This document shows positions 1 to 11,547 of a stretch of 64,000 bases of DNA, one piece after another (within the stretch, counting starts at the first letter, position 1; every line of letters begins with the position of its first letter). The notes beneath the pieces are model-generated. The model was not told the DNA's origin and searched no databases. It saw only the letters and a program-made list of their open reading frames with translations. The stretch is from Thamnidium elegans (taxonomy: Eukaryota > Mucoromycota > Mucoromycetes > Mucorales > Mucoraceae). The stretch is from positions 434,001 through 498,000 of the forward strand of contig JAIXMG010000002.1 in the NCBI GenBank assembly GCA_025201345.1, read 5' to 3'. The position numbers and the translations under genes are program-made.

Positions 1-292
1 CCACGAGAACAACAGGCACCCATAGTAAAAAAAAATATATATTTGGTTTTGAGATAAGATACCAAGGTTCTGGAAAGGGCACTATTTATAATAATCGATA
101 AGGGCTCTTTATTATTAGACAATGATGATATGTAGTTAGTGAGTACTAATTCACAAGTTTCCTCAAACCCTAGGATTATATAATATTTCAAAACAAAAAA
201 AACAAAAAAAAAAGTGAAACCTATTTACCGAGTATAAAGGGCGCGATCATATATTATTATAATTTTTTTTTTTTTTTTAGCAAGTATTCAAA
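1..292. other. AT-rich region upstream of the CotH gene
   Basis: No coding frame or RNA gene is visible. The stretch is AT-rich with several A/T runs, including an uninterrupted T run ending just before position 280. It presumably holds the promoter and 5' UTR of the downstream CotH-like gene; I see no element I can name. Confidence 0.5.
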
Positions 293-2152
293 ATGAAATT
301 TTCACTAGCAACATGTAAAAAAAACACTACCTGTATTATTTGTTGTTACTAAAAAAAAAAGTTAGTGATTCTAGGACTCATTATACCTGTCATAACAGAA
401 GCACAAGCCTCAAACAACACAGTGATCACATACAACGTGATCAACCTGTTAAACGCAACTGAATCCATGGCGGTCAAAGTAGACGATGTTGTGTACCCCA
501 TGTCACTCAACGGCGCCAACCACACTCAAATCCTATACTCCGGCAACGCGCCCGCAGCCCAAACATCCTACAAGTACGTGCGCATCTCTGCCAGCAACCA
601 AACCGCCGAGCCCTTCGACCGTGCACCCGTCACCGCCAACACCGTCAACGAGTTCTTCAACCGAACCTGGAACATCTACAACGTGTCGCAGCTGCCTATT
701 GTATTCGACCCGCTCCCAGCCATTCATCGCCTGCACACAGAATTGCACCAGGTCGGTCAGATCCCCACCATCCACCTGATCGGCAGTCAAGCGGACCTGG
801 ACCGCATGCACCAGAACAGCAGCGCCGACCTAACTGTCGTTGGTAACATCTCGTACGTCAACCTGGACCAAACGCTGTTCTACAGCGACGCTGAGATCTC
901 GCTCTCGGGCCGCAGCTCACGCTGGTTCCCCAAATTGTCTTATAATGTGAAACTTCAAAAGAAAGATAGGTTGTTCCACAACAGACGAATTAAACTGCGT
1001 GCCTTAGCCACCGATCCCTCTTATATCCGTGAGCAGCTGGCGTATGACATCGTCAACAATACCGGCCTTGCCTCCTCTCAATTTTCGTATATCCGCGTCT
1101 TTATGAACAAACAAGAACTGGGGCTCTTTGGTATCATTGAACCCTTCCAAAACCCGTGGCTGGCAAATACCTTTGATAACGGTCATAAGGATTATGATAA
1201 CGGGTACTTGTACCAGGGAGTCTTTCAAACTGCTGCTTCCGCTGCTCAGAATCTAACCTCGGATTTAAGCTATATCAATAATGTAAGCGCCTATGGGTTA
1301 GGCCAGTACAAGATCAAGCAAGAAGCTGAAAAGGGCAGTAAAGTAAATTGGCAACCTTTAATGGACCTTACAAAGTTTATTGCTACGGCTCCTACGAATA
1401 CCTCAGATGCTGTTTCTAAATGGAACGAACATCTTGATATGGATTCTGTTCTTCGTTCGTAAGTGTATTAAAAAAAGAGCATTTTTTTTTTTTTAATTCT
1501 AAACAAAAAGAAAATCTCTAGTATGGCGCTGGAAGTATTATTAGGTTATTCAGATGGATACTTGACAATGGTAGACAACTACTACGTTTACCAAAACCTA
1601 CAAACCAACAAATTCTTCTGGATACCGTCGGATATGGACCTTACGCTGGGATCCACCATGTTCAACATCTCTGACATGTGGAGCGGCAACTACAAAACCT
1701 TTCCTGGTTTTGAAGAGCGTCCGCTGACCACGCAAATGTTAAAAGTGCCTCAATTCCAGCAGGCCTACAACGAACTACTTTTTAATTTAACAAACGATTT
1801 AATCAACCCAACAAAGACAAACGATTTCATTAACGATATCGTAGGTATGATTACCGAAGACGTTGTTTGGGATAAGACCTTACCTCGTGTCGGTATTGAC
1901 ATCATGTCAAGCCTTATGTCCGGTTTAAATAACGGAAACGACACTTCTTCAATTCTTAAAGAGATTGTAGGAGAGGGAATACCCAGCGGCATCGATTTAG
2001 CTACTGCTGAGAATTTTGGTAAACGTCTCAACGCGTCCATCTCGTTTTTGACAGCTGTCAACGGTCCTACGGGTTACATTTCTTTATCTGGTGTGAAGCA
2101 ATGGTTTACCACCATTCATCAAAATGTTACCAAAGTTTATTCAAAACAATAA
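293..2152 (+). CDS. cotH: CotH-family secreted protein (spore-coat CotH kinase-like fold)
   Basis: Three exons: 293-314, 366-1458, 1522-2152 (581 aa). The first intron splits a signal peptide: MKFSLAT is joined to a hydrophobic stretch ending TEAQA, which gives a classic secretory leader. That choice places the start at the ATG at 293. The mature protein has many N-x-S/T sites and family-typical blocks, including KLSYNVKLQKKD, LGLFGIIEPF and MVDNYYVY, the last spanning the start of exon 3. CotH proteins are atypical kinase-fold proteins found in Bacillus spore coats and expanded in Mucorales, where some are cell-surface adhesins. I see no obvious C-terminal GPI signal, so secreted rather than wall-anchored is possible. 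It converges on the NAD kinase gene, with 126 bp between stop codons. The family call is secure; the role of this paralogue is unknown. Confidence 0.88.
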
Positions 2153-2278
2153 TAAAATAAAAATAAAAATAGCAAGCGCATAATAAAAATAAAAGAGAGA
2201 GAGAGAGAGAGAGAGAAAAAAGGAAAAAAACAAAAAGATATAAATATATAAAATAGAAAATGGTATTTAACTAAATAA

Positions 2279-3910
2279 TTAGGGTGATTTTGACATGGAT
2301 AAACGTTCTAATTCCTGAGTGATTTTACTGGAGAACCGAGCCTTCAAGATCTCTTGATCAGTCCAGCCGTAGAAATCATCTTCTATAGACGACGCATCAT
2401 CATCGTTATCATCAGACTCAAAGAACTCTGACTCGGTAATATGTTCCACATCTTCTTCCTCGTCTGAAGAATGCTTATACTCATCCTCTATAAACATGGC
2501 AAACACTTCATCAGGCAATCCATCAGACGACGAAGTATATGAAAATTCAGTTGGAGATCTCTTTTGTGAACCATTATGATGATGATGAGGAGGAGACGAA
2601 GATCTACTGTGATTTGTAGTTGATGATCCAGTGGACGGCGAATTTTTTTTATGAGTTCGTGTTGTCTGATTATTCGACATCGAGGTCATTGATAGCCCAG
2701 GATATGCAGTTGTATGTTTAGGTGTTGTAGGTGTACTCTTATGAACACCACGATTCGACTCTACAATAGCAAATGATTTTTGACGTTGACGTTTATTCCA
2801 ATGTAAACACTTTGATAACGAATTAAACCAATCTGTTGCTTGGTCTTCTTTACACACAGTTGGGAAAGAGTATTTGGATGCAGTTACTTTAATATGATCT
2901 CCCTCTACACAAAAGTGTTAAAATAATTTGTTTCTTAAAAAAAAAAAAAAAAAGCAACTTACGTTTCAATTCAATTCTTCCACGTCCATCAAAACTAGCC
3001 CAAGCAGTGTTTCTGGAATTAAATGGTACGCAGATACGAAGTTCCATTGAATCAGGTACTAAAGTAGGTCTGAATGATAAAGTATGAGGACAGATGGGTG
3101 TAATTAACGTAGCACGTATTTCAGGATGAGTTAGTGAGCCATTAGCTGATAACTATATGTATATATATATATATATATGATTATAAATCAAAATGTACAA
3201 TACAAAAAATATTTTTTTTAAAAAAAAAAAAAAAAAAAAAAACTTACGGAATATGCAGTACTACCAGTAGGTGTGGATATAGCTAAACCATCAGCTTGAA
3301 CCGTAGTTAAATGTTTATCATCACCAAACAACTCCAGCAAACTCATATAAGGACTTGGTCCTCTATCCACCACCAAATCATTAATCACTTGATACTTTTC
3401 AACAGGAACAGTTGTAAAGCAAGGAATCTGTCTTTGTTCAGCAAAATCTTCTTCCAACGCAGCATCATGCAAATTATTTACATGACTATCACAGTGCTCA
3501 TCATCATCATTTTCATAATCTTCGCCATCTACTTCACCGAATTTTTTTAAATTTTTCTTATCTTCATGCTTCGAATTAGTATTATTAGGAGAGCACCAAT
3601 CACCAATCTTAATTTTTCCCGTTACGGGATTACGCAATACGTTTCTTAGCTTTACAGAGGGCTTTTTGTGATTTTCAGTATTGACTCTTCTATACACTGT
3701 ACAAGTAAGTCTGCCTCTTAAATTCACTCGCATTCCACTTTCCATGACCCGTGTTAAATATTCATCAAATTTATCGAAATCAAAAGGAGTTAAAAAACCA
3801 AGTGATCCCAAATGAAAAGGGATCACAGGAGGTACGTATGTTTGAAATAACCAAGAAGCAAATAAAACTGTACCGTCACCACCAAGCTAAAAGAAAGAAT
3901 AAATATTTGT

Positions 3911-3948
<38 letters not shown>

Positions 3949-4539
3949 CTTACTGTGACAATAAAATCAAACATCTTTGGTTGTAAAGCACATAATTCAG
4001 GTGTCCAAAATCCTAATCTTTCTTCAGCTTGAGGATAATGTTGTAATATCTTTTGATACTTGAACCCTTTTGAATTCTTTAACTTTTCGTCAACAAAACT
4101 AATTAATAAAAGTTAGTTGACAGGTAATTAAAATAAGTAAAAAAAGAAAAAGGTAATTTGTGTTTACTTATTACACTTTAACGCCTTGACATGTCTTTGA
4201 AGTCTTCATAAACCACAGAGCTAATTCTCTTGTCATACTGATTAATGATACATCGCCTGGTTTCGTAATCACCATAACCGTTCTAGGATTATCCCACTTT
4301 ACTTTGGTTTTTCCTTTTTTTTTAAAAAAAAAAATATCGTATTAAGGTTTCTATTCCGATTTCCGCTTTTTTTATTTTATTTTTTTGTTACCTATTTTTT
4401 TAGATACTTCACGTACAACTTCTGCAGTATCAGAAAGTCTATCTGTATGTGAAGTTTGCAAATGCTGCTTCCTTGGACCTTGTTGCAGTCCCATGGCTTC
4501 TAAAGGCCGTTCCACTAAAGGTTGATTTTGACTCTCCAT
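2279..4539 (-). CDS. NAD(+) kinase (ATP-NAD kinase, Utr1/Pos5 family)
   Basis: Six exons: 4392-4539, 4175-4313, 3954-4098, 3248-3886, 2963-3152, 2279-2904 (628 aa). It phosphorylates NAD+ (or NADH) to NADP(H). The glycine-rich nucleotide motif GGDGTVLFASW opens exon 4, followed by HLGSLGFLTPF; the second signature STPTGSTAYS ends exon 4 and continues as LSANGSLTHP in exon 5. Unlike compact NAD kinases, a hydrophilic insertion of about 80 residues rich in D, E, N and K interrupts the domain after LRGRLTCTVYRRVN. The C-terminal tail of about 180 residues is low-complexity and Ser/Asp-rich. There is no mitochondrial presequence at the start (MESQNQPLVERPLE), so a cytosolic Utr1-type enzyme is more likely than Pos5. 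Introns carry (AC)n at 3915-3944 and (AT)n near 3160-3178. Confidence 0.93.
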
Positions 4540-6434
4540 TTCAAATAAAAAAACAAAATAAAAAAGTAAAGAAAAAGAAAATTTTTCTTAAAGTTGTCCC
4601 AGGGACAAAAAAAGAAAAAACGTAGTTTTAAAAAAACAGGGATAATCATATAACCGAACCGTAACACCGCATTTCCAGTGATTCATTAGCCTGCGTATTC
4701 TCTTTCTATATTCGGAGTGAATTCGTTACGTAAAAAAAAGAGAGAGGGAATTAACATACTGAACGTGTAGATTTGGCCATTTTTTACCTGTTTACTTGAG
4801 AATTTAATTATATCATTATTACTTTTTTTACCCTTTGATTAACAATCAAAAAAAGAAATATACAAATGACGTGTTTTTACTAGAACATACTTATTTCTTA
4901 TCTCCATCGCAAGCATGGTTGGCATATATTCAGTTCAAATCAACTTTTTTAACCCCCCCCCCCTCCCTCAGTATCAGTAAATAAAATGGCTCGATAAGAG
5001 GGAATATACAGTCATTGAACGGAGATGAATGGTTCTAAACGGTTTTACAAGTTATCGTTGGCATACAACACTGAGTTTCAAAAAGTATGCATGCGCATGA
5101 ATGTACAAGCGAAAGATTGTCTTTTGAAAGCAAGTTGTGAACCTATAACTATTGTTGGCGTCTTGAAATTATAATTAAGAAAGAGGACTTTGATTGTAAA
5201 ATCTTTAAAAAATTGCTGTCAACTTTTTTTGTAATAGCGTGAACTAATGTAGATATGACTTAATCCACCACCTCATAAAATCTTTCTTTGTAAGATTAGC
5301 GTATACAGTCTAAATATTAATGCGCCAATGTTACTATGCCAACTTCCTTTTTTTAGAGAAAAAAAAAGTTACATGCGGGAAAAATAAATGGATGATAGTA
5401 TTTAATCGTGTGATTTATTTTGGGGAGGATCAGCATGATTTTACTAACTGAAAAAATATCTGGTTGAGTGCTGTAACAGAGATAGAGAAATATCAATCTT
5501 AACATAACAGATTATTTAAACCAATCTACATTGACAGATAGATCATCTAGAGTATAGATATTAAACATGGATGGCTAAAAGGTTAAATACTTAGCAAGAG
5601 AAAAAAAATTACTGTATTTATTTCAGGCCATGTATTATTTATAACAGTCTAATATACCTGTGGTAATTAAGGTATAAACTTAGCGTTTATATCCGATTCT
5701 AACCAACTTTTTATTGCTATATCTGAAATACACCACAAATAGTATAAAAGAACAAGAAAATAAACTTTTCATTCGACAATAATAAAATACGCCATATTAC
5801 TCGAGCCACTTGTAAGAATGTAAAGAGATACCACAGTTTAAACAATCGCTCACATAAAAAATCACTGCTAATTTTAGTTGTTATAATCAGAATATGCACT
5901 CCAAACAGATATTAATAGATGATTCTTACTAAATTGATTTGACTAACTGCATGTAGGAGGGCCCCCAGAAACCTTAAGCAAAAAGTATAAATCAAACTAG
6001 TTCTTGATAAAACTACTTGAATCATACAATAGTGGAGGTACAAAAAAAATCGAACGAAAGCTTATTTCCCTGATCAACAAATAACTTACTTTATACGCCT
6101 ACAGATAAAAAAAACAGCTCCTTTATAGACCACTTATTAACGATCCCTGTAATAACCTTCCATCTGCAACATATATTGGCACCCTGATGTTTCCTATGAC
6201 ACTACAAGGTACAAATAGCTTACATCAGTTGGTTAGGTAGGTTGAATGACAAAAAAATATTTCGCAATCTGCTGTTAAAAAGACATCCAATGAAAAACTA
6301 TATCTGAGATATAAAAAAAGGGGGGGGGAGTGGTTTCCAAACAAGGCAATTGTTTTTTATTTCAAAAAAGGGTTATTTTCAAACAAAAACAAAAAAAGGT
6401 GGTTTTCTTTCTTTTTCCTTTTTTCTCTATAGGA
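4540..6434. other. 1.9-kb intergenic region between divergent genes
   Basis: No convincing gene. It separates the divergent NAD kinase and LIM genes and must hold both promoters. A CT/polypyrimidine tract ending CTATAG at 6411-6432 resembles a 3' splice site immediately before the LIM start codon, so a 5'-UTR intron is likely. A 41-nt segment at about 5721-5762 is repeated with roughly four mismatches at 46747-46787, which suggests a dispersed-repeat relic. Confidence 0.45.
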
Positions 6435-8065
6435 ATGATTCAGTCAGAAGATAGCCCGAATAGAACACTAAGAGGCCCAAGAGCACTTCAAAAGTTCCCA
6501 AAAAGAACGCCTCGCATGCCAATTAGTGTGGTTGTTCCTACTAGAAAATTTGTTCCGCCTACTTCACCTACCGTTCCTTACGTTTATCCACCTCCCAAAC
6601 CACCTATTGAACGAAAAGAATCAAAGACTGAACTATTTCTAAATGATGAACTATCAACAGATAATAATACAGATGATGAACAACCCGTACAGAAAAAAAA
6701 GTTACCTCCTAGACCACCGCCAAAAAAATCTATACCTGTTATTGTTGATTATACTGATGATGAAGATGAGGATGACGAAATATTTAGAGAGTTAACTCGT
6801 AGAAAAAGTGTTCATAATATTACTATATCTGATGAAGAAGAAGAAGAAAATGATAATGATGATGATGAAATATTTAGAGAATTAACTCGTAGAAAGAGTG
6901 TTCACGATATCACTATATCTGATGATGATGACGAAGATGAAGAAGACGAAGAAGACGAAGATGAAGAAGAGGATGTCCCGACACACAAAGAAAGCATACA
7001 TAATCATACTACGCCTGACGTTAACCCTTTACCACCTCTTCCTAAATCTAATACACATAATTTACCACCTATACCCACTATTTCTGCACCTGGTTACTCT
7101 TCAGATGAAGATGACCTATCTTCAATTCCTACGATTTGTATTCCTGGAGACTACGATGATGATAAACCAGTAACCACAACAAAGAAAATCGATCCAATTT
7201 ACAACTCAATTTATTTCGGTATCCGTTGTCATGGATGCAACGATCCACTTAGCGGACAAGCCATGACCACCTCCAATAAGAAATGGCACACGCGTTGTTT
7301 TAAATGCCAAACATGTCATCAGAACCTAGAACACATTGCATTTTATGAAAAGGATGGGTTGCCCTATTGTGCATTAGACTATCACGAACAATTCAGTCCT
7401 CGTTGTGATTTCTGTCATACACCTGTGGAAGAGCACTCAATATCAGCGTTAGGGAAAGTTTACCATGCAGGACATTTCTTTTGTAGAGAATGTGGAAAAC
7501 CATTTGACGAAGAAACGGATTTTTTAGAGCATGAGGGACACGCTTACTGCGAAAAAGATTATTTTAAACGGTTTGGTAAAACCTGTAAAGGATGTGAAGA
7601 AACTATTACGGAGGGTTTTTTAGTAGCTTTAGGTGGAGAATGGCATAAAGATTGCTTTGTATGTGCTGATTGTGGTGCAACCTTTGCATCCTCTACATTT
7701 TTGATTAAAGGTGGAAAGCCTTATTGTGAAGATCATTATCATAACAAAAAAGCAAAAGCTTTACCAACAATAAAGGCTCTGCCGACACCAATACCTTTAG
7801 ACGAGAGAATGTGTCATAAATGTGATAAACCAATCCAAGGTAGATTTGTAAGTGCTTTTGAACACGACTATCATCCATTACACTTTCAATGTTTAACTTG
7901 TAACAAGTTATTACAAGCAAGGAGACAAGGTAAAAAAAACATGCTTTTTTAAAAAAAATAGAAAATCTCACGATATATATTATAGACTCATACAAGGAAG
8001 GTGATAATGGAAGGGTAGTATGCACAAAACCTTGTGTTCGAAAAAATAGAGTAGTAAATATGTAA
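6435..8065 (+). CDS. Paxillin-like protein with four LIM domains
   Basis: Two exons: 6435-7929 and 7986-8065 (524 aa). The frame is open upstream, but a probable 3' splice site ends at 6432, so the ATG at 6435 is the preferred start. Residues 1-260 are disordered: proline-rich segments (such as LPPRPPPKK) alternate with acidic runs, and a unit containing FRELTRRKSVH is repeated about 45 residues apart. Residues from C265 on carry four LIM zinc-binding modules of the C-x2-C...H-x2-C type, beginning CHGC, CDFC, CKGC and CHKC. Organisation resembles paxillin/Pxl1-class scaffolds that link the actin cytoskeleton or septum to Rho signalling. The fourth LIM is split by the intron and ends VVCTKPC, so the last ligand spacing differs from the C-x2-(C/H/D) of the first three. 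Confidence 0.85.
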
Positions 8066-8218
8066 AATCTTTTTTTGACCGAATATGGCAAAAAATGACC
8101 GGTTTCCTGCTAAAAAAAAAAGTTTGGAGCTCAGAACTATACAATAATAAAACCAAACATTTTTTTTTTTTTCACTTGCTTTTTTATATCTTCTATTCTT
8201 TTCCTCTGTAAACATAAA

Positions 8219-11058
8219 ATGGGTAAAGGAAAAAGTAGCAACGAACGAACTCCTCTAATAGAGCCAGAAAACGCTCCACAAAATCCTTCCGTGAAAAAGA
8301 CACTTCATATCTACGGTCCCACACTTGTTTTCCTAGTTTTGTTTTCTTTATTTATTCACTCGTATCGAACAGTCTTACCAACACCTTTGTCAGATGTACA
8401 AGCAAGAGATGCTGACGACTTTTCTGGAATACACGCTTACAACGAATACTTGAGTCATTTCATTGCTCCTCATTCAGCCAATACACGTGAAAACGGAGTT
8501 ATGAGAGACTGGCTTGTTTCTGTTGCCAAGGACCTTCAACAAGAAGCTACCGAGAACGGTTTAAAAATGGATGTGATTGGACATGATGATTCTATTGATA
8601 TTATTAAGCAAGATTGGTTTACGCCTGGTAAAGTTACATAAAAAAGATGGGATGGATTTAAAAAATCTAATATTAGGTTGATAGATGAACATTGGTATGT
8701 TGAGTCTCGTAATGTAATTGTTCGCTTACACGGTCAATCTGGTAAAGAAGACGCTTTATTGATAAATGCACATTATGGTAAGCTTTTATTAATCTAGTAG
8801 TAGAATGTGGGAAAATAAATTGGTTTTTTTTTTCTTTTCGAAGACAGTGTACCTACTAGTAACGGTGTCACAGATAATGGAATGGGAGTTGTTACCACGA
8901 TGGAGCTGTTGCGTTATTTCATTCATCATCCTCCTCGTCACACAATCATCTTTTTATTCAATAATTTCGAAGAAGGTGGGCTGATTGGTGCTAAATCGTT
9001 TATTCATCATCCTTGGTACTCTTCTGTTAAACTCTTTATTAACCTTGGTAATACGAAAAAAAACTATTATTCCATTTCACAGTATTCTTAATTACTTTTA
9101 TATATATATGTAGAGGGCGCTGGTGCTGGTGGTAGAGCCATTATGTTTCGATGTTCTAACTTAAACGCTGTTCAAAAACTTGCTCGATCCAGCGCTTCAT
9201 TTAAGCATGGCTCTCCTCTTGGTAATGATATGTTTAAAGCAGACTTAATAAAGAGGTATGTAAATAAGGGGAAATTATTGTATTTTTGTGAAAATATGAT
9301 CTAATAAAGGTTTTTAATTCAAGTGATACGGATTATTCTGTTTTTACTAAAAATGGTGTTCCTGGTCTTGACATTGCTTTTTACGCTCCACGATCTCACT
9401 ACCATACACCCCGTGATAACTTGGCCCATACTACACCTGAAGCATTACAATATATGGGACAACTGACATTAGGTGCCGTCAAGAGTATTATTAACAGTGA
9501 TGATCTATTGGATACCTCCAGCGAACAAGAGTCATTTATTTATTACGATATATTAGGTCGCTTTATGTTTGCTTATAGTCTCACAGTTTATCAATTTATC
9601 AATTGTGTTGCTCTTTTGTTTGTACCTGTTGTTGCTATCTACATGACAATTTCCGGTAAAAAGGAAAAATCAGTTTCTGAAGCTGTCAAGGAAAAGGCTT
9701 TACTTACTGTCCAAGGACTTTTTGCTGCCTTTGCTGCGTTTATCATTATTATCCTGTTTACTGTACTTGCTGTAGTTACTATGGGTAAGGTCAATCCTTC
9801 CATGACTTATGGTGATGTATACGGTGCCGCATTATATACTTTTGTCTCTATTTTCTTAGGCCTTCAGGTATCTCAATGGATCCTCCCTAGCAAGTTAAAG
9901 CAATCGCTTGCTTCCACAGACGGTGCCTGGTACGGTTTAATTTCATTCTGGTGGATTTTGGTTCTTTGTTCTTCTTTTGCTGGTACAAAGGGAATTGCCG
10001 CTTTATATTTTGCTGTCCATTTATTGGTTTTCACTTCACTTGCTGCTTTATTGCATATCGTTTTACCTGCCACCAAAAAGTTCCGTTCTCCATTGATTTA
10101 CTTTTTACAAACAATCGTTCCATTTATTTTATTATTGGAGATGGACTTTTTAGTTATGGATGCTATGCGTCATTCTACAGCCGATGGAACTCCTGAAGTT
10201 GCAGGTAAAAAGAAAAAGAAAAAGAAAAAAGCGTAATGTTATAATATTAACTCTTTTTTTTTTCTTAAAAATATAGTTTATATCCTTATTTCAGTTCCAC
10301 TTATCTTAATTGGTATGCATTTCTTACCTTGGGTACATGCAGCAGGTAATCAACGTAAAGTAACTTTGGTCACAGCCATTGCATTTTTATTCCTTTTCAC
10401 CATTTGTTCTGCCCTTCAACCATTTAACGGAGCTTGGTCACCCAACAAGCTTGTATTTAGACAAGAATATAATGCTGGAGATGTAATGTCTACTGTCGCA
10501 TTGATTACTGCCACAGGAGCACAATCTGCTTTAAAATCTGCTTTACCAGCACACGAATTTGACACCTTACAATGTGAGCCCTACAAGAAATCCTTGACGC
10601 GTTGTACTTACGAAACTGATTTGTTGCCCAAATACGCTAGCAACTCAACACTTGAAGAATTTGTTATTTCACAAGTCTCTAAAGTATGTGATCAGGATTA
10701 CTGCGAGTCCTCTGTTACCTACAGCTCCAAGAATAGTTTAATGTGTCGAGTCTATTTTGATCCTACAGAGAATAAGATTCCTGTTCAACACGCTTGGGTC
10801 AACAGTAAAGAAATTAAGGCTGCAAATATCTCGGCTTTGATTAGTTATGTAGATAAGTATCAACATCCTGTTGATTTCAAAGTAAAATATCCCGTAGATG
10901 AAACGCCTAAAGCAAGTCTTAGCTGTTTCTATGATGAATGGACTCAGTCAGAAATCCCTGCTTTTACAACCTTACGCGATAACTTACCAGATAATGCTCT
11001 CTTGTTAATTCGTGGGCAAGGTTTAGTCGTAGTGGATTATGGCAAATTGAACCTTTAA
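8219..11058 (+). CDS. PFF1: Vacuolar membrane M28 metalloprotease (Pff1-like)
   Basis: Six exons: 8219-8627, 8685-8777, 8844-9047, 9114-9255, 9324-10204, 10277-11058 (836 aa). An N-terminal cytosolic tail is followed by a first TM segment (TLVFLVLFSLFIHSY). The M28 aminopeptidase domain has the dinuclear Zn ligands visible as NAHYD, TDNGMGV, NNFEEGG and the late His in SHYHTPRDN. Several TM segments follow, then a lumenal C-terminal domain with paired cysteines. This matches yeast Pff1/YBR074W and the related ER metallopeptidase 1. The last acceptor is ambiguous: ATATAG at 10271-10276 is used here, while TTTCAG about 18 nt downstream also keeps frame and would remove six residues of a TM segment. 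Confidence 0.9.
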
Positions 11059-11225
11059 AAAAATAAACATTTATTTTTTCTTTTAAAATTATGCAACTTA
11101 TACCCAATCAGAAACGCCATAAAATTCACGCGAGCCACCAAAATGAAAAAACGTGATATTCATGTGACCTGCCAATTTTTTTCCTATATAAAGAATTTTT
11201 AAATAATCAAAAATATGTAAAAAAC

Positions 11226-11298
11226 GCCTTCTTGGCTCAGTTGGCAGAGCGTCTGCCTAGTAAGCAGAAGGTCATCAGTTCAATTCTGATAGAAGGCA
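11226..11298 (+). tRNA. tRNA-Thr(AGT): tRNA-Thr (anticodon AGT)
   Basis: A 73-nt cloverleaf folds by eye. Acceptor stem is GCCTTCT/AGAAGGC, D stem GCTC/GAGC, anticodon stem TCTGC/GCAGA around the loop CTAGTAA (anticodon AGT), T stem ATCAG/CTGAT around TTCAATT, with discriminator A. There is no intron. Internal promoters are an A box at 11233-11244 (TGGCTCAGTTGG) and a B box at about 11275-11285. A T6 run at 11306-11311 is a Pol III terminator. The 3' CCA is not encoded, as in eukaryotes. Confidence 0.96.
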
Positions 11299-11373
11299 TC
11301 TTTCATTTTTTGTAGTTTTTCCTAATTTCGTGAGATGTTTAGTGTTGACTCGTGGTTATAAGTTTTGTAATAA

Positions 11374-11514
11374 TGTCAGAGTTATTTTAATAGACAATAC
11401 TTTTAGTTGTAAATATATAGTGGTAAAAAGATGACCTTTTATTGAGTTTATATTTTAAAGTAATTTATATCTAAATTGAAGTAGTACACAGCTTATTCTA
11501 TTTTAGCTGTGACA
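11374..11514 (-). repeat. 3' LTR of the gag-only element
   Basis: 141 bp beginning TGTCAGAGTT and ending GCTGTGACA on the plus strand. It is the downstream LTR relative to gag and a direct repeat of 12906-13046. Confidence 0.9.
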
Positions 11515-11517
11515 ATA

Positions 11518-11527
11518 TCCCCTCCCT
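11518..11527 (-). promoter_or_regulatory. Polypurine tract of the gag-only element
   Basis: Read on the minus strand this is AGGGAGGGGA, followed directly by TAT and the LTR start TGTCA. This is the expected plus-strand primer position for LTR elements. Confidence 0.75.
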
Positions 11528-11547
11528 AAAGTTTTACTAGTCTAAAG

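Noticed and set aside
485..811. Alternative frames inside the CotH exon
   Set aside because: Shadow frames of the GC-richer coding exon; no start context or conservation features.
5717..5899. Minus-strand frame of 60 codons in the 4.5-6.4 kb spacer
   Set aside because: Short, Phe/Leu/Ile-rich, no motif; partly a dispersed repeat.
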